Assembly (NCBI GenBank): GCA_030699485.1 | Contig: JAUYMM010000060.1 | Location: 1-18,245 of the forward strand | Direction: 5' to 3' | Source of the DNA: Candidatus Woesebacteria bacterium | GTDB taxonomy: Bacteria > Patescibacteriota > Microgenomatia > UBA8517 | DNA: 18,245 nucleotides | Shown here: positions 14,485 to 18,245 of the stretch, piece after piece | Position numbering within the stretch: the stretch's first letter is position 1 | How the letters are laid out: every line of letters starts with the position of its first letter | The notes under the pieces: model-generated | What the model saw: the letters and a program-made list of their open reading frames with translations, nothing else | Database searches by the model: none | What the model was told of the DNA's origin: nothing | Program-made: the position numbers and the translations under genes

Positions 14485-15318
14485 TTATTTGATAGTTAAA
14501 CATATAACTCCAATAATAACGGCGATAATACCATACATATTCGTTTTCTGAATTCTTTCTTTCAGATAAAAATACGCTAAAACAACAGTTATTGCTGGAT
14601 AAATGCTTATAATTGGTGAAATTAATGAAGCTGGTCCACGACTAAAAGCTATATACAAAAATAAAACACCTAATGGCATTAAGAAATTACCCAATAAACT
14701 GATGGCAAAAATCTTTTTGTCAAATTTAAGGTTTATATGACTCTTGTCTACTAGACGTGTTAAAAATAAACTAGGAATATTACTTAGAGAGGCTGCTAAA
14801 ATGTAGGTATAGAGTCCATATTTCATAATTGAAAATTTACTTATAAAAAAGCCAACTCCTAATATAATTGAACCTATAATTGCTAATAATATTCCTTTTT
14901 TAATAATCAATTTATTTGTTTTAACCTTTGATACAAATAACATTCCAATAGTTATAGCAATTATTCCCAGTATTTGTGTAGTTCCGAGTTTTTCCTTCAG
15001 AAAAATTATTGAAAGAAAAATGGTATATATAGGATATGATGCTAAAATTGTCCCTGAAAGTGAAACATTTGTTTTTTTTATTACATACGGAATAAAAAAA
15101 GTTGGTAAATTGGCCAATAAGCCCAATAGAAAAATTGTAGGAAAATGGTTCCATGTAATTCCACCAGATAAAGCATATGGAATTTGTATTGTTAAGGCGA
15201 ATATAACAGCCATTGTATTATTTAAAAAAGGTGAGACTACTGATAAACCTTTCTTAACTAGTACCTGACCAATTCCCCAAATTAGTGATGTTGCAAAGGC
15301 TAATAAAAGCCAGTTCAT
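14485..15318 (-). CDS. EamA/DMT-family transporter
   Basis: A 277-aa integral membrane protein of the drug/metabolite transporter superfamily. It shows about ten hydrophobic segments arranged as two EamA repeats (about 1-130 and 140-277). Each repeat ends with a strand-helix of the type YPIYTIFLSIIFLKEKLG (about 95-112) or YPAITVVLAYFYLKERI (about 240-256), the conserved EamA signature. It should sit in the cytoplasmic membrane and export small metabolites; amino acids and their derivatives are common substrates of the family. The substrate here is not known. It is transcribed toward the TrpRS paralogue (convergent, with a 62-nt gap and no clear terminator) and divergently from the 54-aa ORF. 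Its position beside racemases and ATP-grasp ligases makes export of an amino-acid or peptide product plausible. Confidence 0.9.
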   Translation of the reverse strand: MNWLLLAFATSLIWGIGQVLVKKGLSVVSPFLNNTMAVIFALTIQIPYALSGGITWNHFPTIFLLGLLANLPTFFIPYVIKKTNVSLSGTILASYPIYTIFLSIIFLKEKLGTTQILGIIAITIGMLFVSKVKTNKLIIKKGILLAIIGSIILGVGFFISKFSIMKYGLYTYILAASLSNIPSLFLTRLVDKSHINLKFDKKIFAISLLGNFLMPLGVLFLYIAFSRGPASLISPIISIYPAITVVLAYFYLKERIQKTNMYGIIAVIIGVICLTIK

Positions 15319-15329
15319 TATTGAATAAT

Positions 15330-15358
15330 AACATAAATAATAACTTATTAGTCATCAA
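15330..15358 (-). promoter_or_regulatory. Possible promoter TTGATG-17-TATGTT
   Basis: On the minus strand, TTGATG (15353-15358), 17 bp and TATGTT (15330-15335) precede the transporter ATG at 15318 by 11 nt, again with an almost absent leader. The match is moderate in very AT-rich DNA. Apart from this and the -10 at 15453-15461, the divergent gap 15319-15471 shows only AT-rich sequence. Confidence 0.4.
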
Positions 15359-15452
15359 TCATGTTAAACTAAACTGTGTTTTGTAATTTGGATATGCTAA
15401 AATAAGTAGGAATTTGTTTTAATATATATCATATAGTATATACAGAAATTCG

Positions 15453-15461
15453 TGATATAAT
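15453..15461 (+). promoter_or_regulatory. Extended -10 promoter TGATATAAT before the 54-aa ORF
   Basis: A perfect TGnTATAAT element ends 10 nt before the ATG at 15472, so transcription should begin about 4 nt before it. The string TGATATAATCTT is identical to the minus-strand element at 2845-2853. No -35 box is recognisable. Confidence 0.55.
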
Positions 15462-15471
15462 CTTGCTTAAT

Positions 15472-15636
15472 ATGGAAACTAAAGAAAACGAGACTAAAGT
15501 GGATATGAAAAGTGAAGAAGAAAAAGCTCATGATCGAAGGCCATTTCCTCAACCTGCACAATACCCACCTATTTGGGAGATAGATCCCAAACCGAATCTA
15601 TCTGGGCACACTACTCCTGTAACTGAACCAGAATAA
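15472..15636 (+). CDS. 54-aa acidic, proline-rich small protein (possible precursor peptide)
   Basis: Small ORF of 54 codons. It has a charged N-terminal half (METKENETKVDMKSEEEKA) and a distinct C-terminal half with RRPFPQPAQYPPIWEIDPKP followed by NLSGHTTPVTEPE. The split between an acidic leader-like part and a Pro/Thr/Glu/Trp-rich tail is what a ribosomally made precursor peptide often looks like. The last eight residues, TTPVTEPE, recall the TTxxxxEE cores of some graspetides, but the match is loose. A strong extended -10 lies 10 nt upstream. It is flanked by a DMT exporter on one side and, beyond small and decayed ORFs, two ATP-grasp ligases on the other. I recognise no homologue. It could equally be a small disordered protein unrelated to the ligases. 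No signal peptide, membrane segment or cysteine is present. Confidence 0.6.
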   Translation: METKENETKVDMKSEEEKAHDRRPFPQPAQYPPIWEIDPKPNLSGHTTPVTEPE

Positions 15637-15642
15637 TTACAA

Positions 15643-15732
15643 TTAATGAGATGCAATATATATTCCTATGAAAGCAATTGTGGCTAGGATTCCAAGTATT
15701 ATAAATTTCTTTGTTTCGTTAAATGCATTCAT
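15643..15732 (-). CDS. Possible 29-aa single-span membrane peptide
   Basis: A minus-strand ORF of 29 codons. It has a short polar start (MNAFNETKK) and one uninterrupted hydrophobic span of about 16-18 residues (FIILGILATIAFIGIYIA), and ends SH-stop. This is the composition of a small membrane protein. No Shine-Dalgarno site is seen; only AT-rich sequence precedes it. It ends 6 nt from the end of the convergent 54-aa ORF and lies 37 nt downstream of the dinD remnant on the same strand, so it could be carried on the ATP-grasp transcript. It may be a small accessory or toxin-like peptide, or chance coding in AT-rich DNA. Confidence 0.3.
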   Translation of the reverse strand: MNAFNETKKFIILGILATIAFIGIYIASH

Positions 15733-15788
15733 GTTTATATTTTGGTATTTTTTTTCATATTTTTATATTTTAAACATTAATTTGGGGT

Positions 15789-15819
15789 TCGCTCACATAA
15801 GCGACATGCAAATTTGCAT
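15789..15819. repeat. Hairpin TCGCT/AGCGA next to palindrome ATGCAAATTTGCAT
   Basis: TCGCT-CACATA-AGCGA (15789-15804) is a 5-bp stem with a 6-nt loop. It is followed after 1 nt by the perfect 14-bp palindrome ATGCAAATTTGCAT (15806-15819). Both lie in the degenerate tail of the dinD remnant. A protein-binding role is possible but not shown. Confidence 0.45.
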
Positions 15820-15869
15820 CCTGTTCACTGTTTTTACATGCTTCTTTTGATGTCCCTGTAGCAATTAAT

Positions 15870-15897
15870 ATCATTTTCGTGACGTCACGAAAATGAT
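15870..15897. repeat. Perfect 28-bp palindrome
   Basis: The half-site ATCATTTTCGTGAC is followed without spacer by its exact reverse complement, centred between 15883 and 15884. As RNA it would fold into a 12-bp stem with an ACGT loop. It lies in the dinD remnant where the protein block DHFRDVTKM is encoded. No T-run follows on the plus strand and only AT-rich DNA follows on the minus strand, so it is not a clean intrinsic terminator, although it could end or stabilise the ATP-grasp transcript. Confidence 0.85.
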
Positions 15898-16032
15898 CTT
15901 CTATAGGCTGTTTACTACTTTACGAGAGTAACCTAATAGTGGCATTAAATCCCTGGCACTCCAATATTCTTGGCTGTGTTCATTAACTTTCTTAATCTGT
16001 TCAAAAATGTTGTTTTCTGTCATTGACATAAT

Positions 16033-17025
16033 TTATTTTACTATATTTTCAATAAGTTGGGTGGGTTTGTCATTCATTGTATTTGAAATTATTCTTTTTA
16101 AAGTTTCTGTGAAGCCAATTCCATACATGTCTAATATAATACTATATGTTGCATGCGTTTCCTTGGCTGGTCCAAAAAATGGGTTACAATTTGGATCTAT
16201 AAAATAAAATCTTCCAGAAGCATCAATTCTTGTATCTATTCTTGCATAATCTGACATTTTTAAAACGTCAAAAATTTTTTTAACATAATCCTTTAAATTT
16301 GGCGCATCAAATTTTTGATATTTTATGTTTTCCCAATTTTTCCATTTTTTATCAAAAGTCATAACATCCTCTTTTGTATCACCCATTGTTTTCCTTTGTA
16401 CTGTATAAACTTTAGTATTAACTCCATCAAGTACGGCAGAAGTTACTTCAATTCCTGCAATAAACTCATCTATTAAAACATCTTGTTTATGTTTTTTAAA
16501 TAAATCTTTAAGTTTTGCACGTAATTCTTTTTCATTTTCACAAATACTATTCTCATCAATACCTATACTGCTATGCTCTATGTTTAATTTGGGAAACAAT
16601 GGATACCTTAATAATGGATTGATCATTTCATAATAATTAGTTACTAGTTGATGGTCAGGAACTGGAATACCATTAGTTTCCATTAGTTTATACATTACAA
16701 ATTTATTAGTACCAATCGACCAACCCAGTGCCCCTGCACCTGTATATGGAATATTTAAAATTTCCAAGAGTCCAATTATTGATGATCCAAGCCATGATTT
16801 TCCTCTTATAGAATCTACTAAATTAATTGCCATATCAGGCTTATATTTTTTTAAATTGAAAGCTATATTGTCATCACATGGAAAAGTTTCTACTGATATT
16901 TTTAATTTGGATACGTAACGCGCTATATCATTTGCATATAGATCTGCATTTTCTTCAGTAACATAATCCTCTTTATTCTCAAAATATTTTCTTTTTACAT
17001 CTGTATAGATAATTGCAATTTTCAT
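16033..17025 (-). CDS. ATP-grasp ligase, D-Ala-D-Ala ligase-like (second of pair)
   Basis: A 330-aa ATP-grasp enzyme resembling D-alanine-D-alanine ligases. The N-terminal domain holds PDMAINLVDSIRG at 63-75 and LNIPYTGAGALG at 90-101 (the Ddl PYTG motif). The central ATP-grasp part includes YPLFPKLNIEHSSIGI at 141-156 with DEFIAGIEV at 186-194. The metal-binding strand FYFIDPNCNPF at 273-283 has D277 and N279 where Ddl has Glu and Asn. It should join a carboxylate to an amine via an acyl phosphate. The substrate may not be D-Ala, because the C-terminal region differs from Ddl. It starts 1 nt after the first ATP-grasp stop with GGGGGT as ribosome site, so the two are coupled and are paralogues (shared YTDxKRxYF start). 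A dinD remnant follows 3 nt after the stop. Confidence 0.85.
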   Translation of the reverse strand: MKIAIIYTDVKRKYFENKEDYVTEENADLYANDIARYVSKLKISVETFPCDDNIAFNLKKYKPDMAINLVDSIRGKSWLGSSIIGLLEILNIPYTGAGALGWSIGTNKFVMYKLMETNGIPVPDHQLVTNYYEMINPLLRYPLFPKLNIEHSSIGIDENSICENEKELRAKLKDLFKKHKQDVLIDEFIAGIEVTSAVLDGVNTKVYTVQRKTMGDTKEDVMTFDKKWKNWENIKYQKFDAPNLKDYVKKIFDVLKMSDYARIDTRIDASGRFYFIDPNCNPFFGPAKETHATYSIILDMYGIGFTETLKRIISNTMNDKPTQLIENIVK

Positions 17026-17026
17026 T

Positions 17027-18091
17027 TTAATACCCCCATTCTCTCATTGTATTTTGAAGCATTCTTGTAAGAAGTGTTTTAAAAGGTATGCCATAACTTT
17101 TTAACGTCCTTGTCATTTCACACTCCCATCCTGGTGGTCCAAAATGGCAATTTGCATTTGCATCTATAAAATAATATTTACCCATTCTATCCATCCTTAT
17201 ATCAAATTTGCCATAATCATCCATTTTTGCAATTACAAATGCCTTTTTAACTAAAGCTTCAAGTAATGGATCGTGATACTTTTCATATTTTAAGTATTTA
17301 TCATAGTCTTCAGGTTCATACATCCAACATAGATCATAATCCAAAAATTCATGACCAGTTTTGTTATTTGGTAAATGTATTTTTCTTTCAACCACATATA
17401 CTTTTCTGTTTATTGATTGAAATGTAAAAGCAGCAAATTCCCTACCATCAATAAATTCTGAAACTAAAACATCTTGTTCATATTTATTCAATAAATATTT
17501 TAATCTTTTTCTTAATTCCCTTTCATTTTCGGCAATGGATTCTCTTTTAATTTCAACATTACTATGTTCTTCATTTAATTTTAAAATTAAGGGAAATTTA
17601 AGTGTTGGATCAAGTGGAGAACGAATAGAAGTCATTAATTGAAATGGAGGTACAGGAATGCCATGTTGAGAAAGTAGTGCATGAATTAGATATTTATTAC
17701 AACCTAGTGAAAATCCTAAAATATTTGTGCCAGTATATGGAATTTCTAAAAGCTCTAGCGTCGCCGGGACGGTTGCACCTAAATAATCATATCCTTTGAC
17801 AGTTGTAACCAAATTTATTGCCATGTCTGGCTTTTCTTTTTGAAGGTTTTTTGCCATATTAGCATCTCCTTTTATAAAGCAAACCTTTACTCCTAAAGCT
17901 TTTAAATATGGCTCAAATGCTTTGGCCTCTACATCTGAACCATCTACTGTGTAAAATTCCTCTTCAGTGTAAAAATATTCTCTTTTTGCATCTGTATATA
18001 AAATAGCAACTTTTTTGGGAAGTTTCCCACCTTGGTGGTTATTTTTTGCAATCAAATTTCTCGTATTAGGAGAATTAACAATATCTTTCAT
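17027..18091 (-). CDS. ATP-grasp ligase, D-Ala-D-Ala ligase-like (first of pair)
   Basis: A 354-aa paralogue of the downstream gene. A 26-residue N-terminal extension precedes the shared KKVAILYTDAKREYF opening (26-40). PDMAINLVTTVKG (88-100) and EIPYTGTNILGFS (116-128) match the Ddl N-terminal domain. FPLILKLNEEHSNVEI (166-181) and SEFIDGREF (211-219, the EFxxGRE motif of Ddl-type ATP-grasps) form the nucleotide site. YYFIDANANCHFGPPGWE (306-323) holds the metal ligands D310 and N312. True Ddl normally has a catalytic Glu-x-Asn here, so this is Ddl-like, not certainly Ddl. Two adjacent paralogues suggest two successive ligations or a heteromer. The promoter at 18122-18149 drives the operon, divergent from the tRNA-Arg gene. 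In Ddl-like families substrates range from D-Ala to other amino acids and peptides. Confidence 0.85.
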   Translation of the reverse strand: MKDIVNSPNTRNLIAKNNHQGGKLPKKVAILYTDAKREYFYTEEEFYTVDGSDVEAKAFEPYLKALGVKVCFIKGDANMAKNLQKEKPDMAINLVTTVKGYDYLGATVPATLELLEIPYTGTNILGFSLGCNKYLIHALLSQHGIPVPPFQLMTSIRSPLDPTLKFPLILKLNEEHSNVEIKRESIAENERELRKRLKYLLNKYEQDVLVSEFIDGREFAAFTFQSINRKVYVVERKIHLPNNKTGHEFLDYDLCWMYEPEDYDKYLKYEKYHDPLLEALVKKAFVIAKMDDYGKFDIRMDRMGKYYFIDANANCHFGPPGWECEMTRTLKSYGIPFKTLLTRMLQNTMREWGY

Positions 18092-18121
18092 AATTTTAAA
18101 TTGAATCTCATATCTGCATTA

Positions 18122-18149
18122 AATATAGTTATTGTGATAAAATATGCAA
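18122..18149 (-). promoter_or_regulatory. Promoter TTGCAT-16-TATATT of the ATP-grasp operon
   Basis: On the minus strand, TTGCAT (18144-18149), 16 bp and TATATT (18122-18127) lie upstream of the ATG at 18091. Transcription is predicted near 18115, with a leader of about 24 nt. Confidence 0.5.
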
Positions 18150-18157
18150 GTAGCAGA

Positions 18158-18163
18158 TATAGT
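18158..18163 (+). promoter_or_regulatory. Possible -10 box (TATAGT) of the tRNA gene
   Basis: TATAGT ends 8 nt before the first base of the tRNA, which fits a transcription start at or just before the mature 5' end. There is no good -35. Confidence 0.3.
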
Positions 18164-18171
18164 CATGATCT

Positions 18172-18243
18172 GCTCCTGTAGGTAAATGGATATACCGCGT
18201 CCCTTCTAAGGACGATTTCTCAGTCCGATTCTGAGCAGGAGCA
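18172..18243 (+). tRNA. tRNA-Arg (anticodon TCT)
   Basis: A complete cloverleaf of 72 nt. The acceptor stem GCTCCTG pairs with CAGGAGC, the D arm is GGTA/TACC with GG in its loop, and the anticodon stem CGTCC/GGACG encloses loop CTTCTAA. The anticodon TCT lies at 18205-18207 and reads AGA and AGG. The T stem is CTCAG/CTGAG, the variable loop is 4 nt and the discriminator base is A (18243). No CCA is encoded; the window ends ACA. The T loop reads TCCGATT, with C where nearly all tRNAs have U55 (18225), which would change the usual pairing with G18. Confidence 0.93.
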
Positions 18244-18245
18244 CA

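Larger units (their letters stand above)
15770..16029 (-). pseudogene. Decayed dinD-like gene (DNA damage-inducible protein D)
   Basis: Starting 3 nt after the ATP-grasp stop, a 42-codon frame from the ATG at 16029 reads NIFEQIKKVNEHSQEYWSAR then DLMPLLGYS. This is the N-terminal signature of DinD (an EYWSARDLxxLLGYS-type motif, from memory). It hits a TAG at 15901. A second frame beginning at about 15898 reads DHFRDVTKMILIATGTSKEA, which matches the next conserved DinD block (HFxxVxKMI.IGTGxxxE), then degenerates and stops at 15770. About 20 residues expected between the two blocks are missing, and the rest of the roughly 270-aa protein is absent. So the gene carries at least one deletion/frameshift and a 3' truncation. 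DinD is linked to the SOS response and modulates RecA filaments in E. coli. Confidence 0.7.

Noticed and set aside
15668..15850. Plus-strand 60-codon ORF in the region after the 54-aa gene, and a 66-codon plus ORF at 16007-16207.
   Set aside because: They are antisense to the membrane-peptide/dinD remnant and to the ATP-grasp gene, with low-complexity Phe/Ile-rich translations typical of shadows.
5602..18091. Vancomycin-type resistance cassette (VanX-like plus Ddl-like ligases).
   Set aside because: No VanH-like lactate dehydrogenase and no VanS/VanR pair are present, the genes are about 10 kb apart, and the ligases are not clearly VanA-like.
1..18245. CRISPR arrays, insertion sequences, integrases or prophage genes.
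   Set aside because: No regularly spaced repeats, transposase motifs or phage structural genes were seen. The rearrangement signs (stubs, palindromes) have no associated mobile-element gene.

Overview
The window is AT-rich (roughly 30% GC by eye) and gene-dense, and it looks bacterial. The evidence is a set of sigma70-like promoters (TTGACA-17-TATAAA at 8533-8561 minus, TTGACA-17-TAAACT at 11407-11435, TTGATT-17-TATAAT at 12203-12231), a few Shine-Dalgarno sites and a bacterial-type TrpRS. The short, tightly packed genes, NUDIX/histidine-phosphatase clusters and archaeal-like genes would fit a Patescibacteria/CPR-like genome, but the lineage is an inference. TGA and TAG both end intact genes (TGA at 2487, 3929 and 5547; TAG at 6669, 11372 and 14422), so the code that reads TGA as glycine does not apply. 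A tRNA-Arg(TCT) without an encoded CCA closes the window.

Region 1-2487 is a small 'house-cleaning' block: two NUDIX hydrolases and a histidine phosphatase in a tight operon, then the 5' stub of a SAM methyltransferase, then a second histidine phosphatase with its own promoter. Region 2488-2894 has no intact gene. It holds several strong inverted repeats and a degraded-looking minus-strand reading frame behind an extended -10 promoter. A visibly GC-richer DUF1861 gene (mannosyltransferase/phosphorylase-like) follows at 2895-3929 and is probably a recent import.

From 3992 to 18091 most genes belong to families that act on amino acids and peptides, often with D-configured residues: an S66 LD-carboxypeptidase/MccF-like peptidase, a GrpB-family protein, a VanX-like M15D dipeptidase, an N-succinylamino-acid racemase-like enolase with a GNAT acyltransferase, an Asp/Glu racemase, a DMT exporter and two tandem Ddl-like ATP-grasp ligases. 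Among them lie two different tryptophanyl-tRNA synthetases, one bacterial-type and one divergent archaeal/eukaryotic-type. Each is coupled to a poorly characterised gene: a 555-aa Rossmann protein and a 336-aa protein I do not recognise. A 54-aa acidic, proline-rich ORF with a strong promoter sits between the exporter and the ATP-grasp pair, and a decayed dinD fragment follows the ATP-grasp operon.

The best candidate for an undescribed system is this D-amino-acid/peptide neighbourhood: racemases and acyltransferase to supply building blocks, aaRS paralogue and ATP-grasp enzymes to activate or join them, a possible peptide substrate, an exporter, and D-specific peptidases for tailoring or self-protection. 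That reading is an inference from gene content. Ordinary amino-acid and peptidoglycan salvage is the main alternative. Several genes also appear to be transcribed as nearly leaderless mRNAs.
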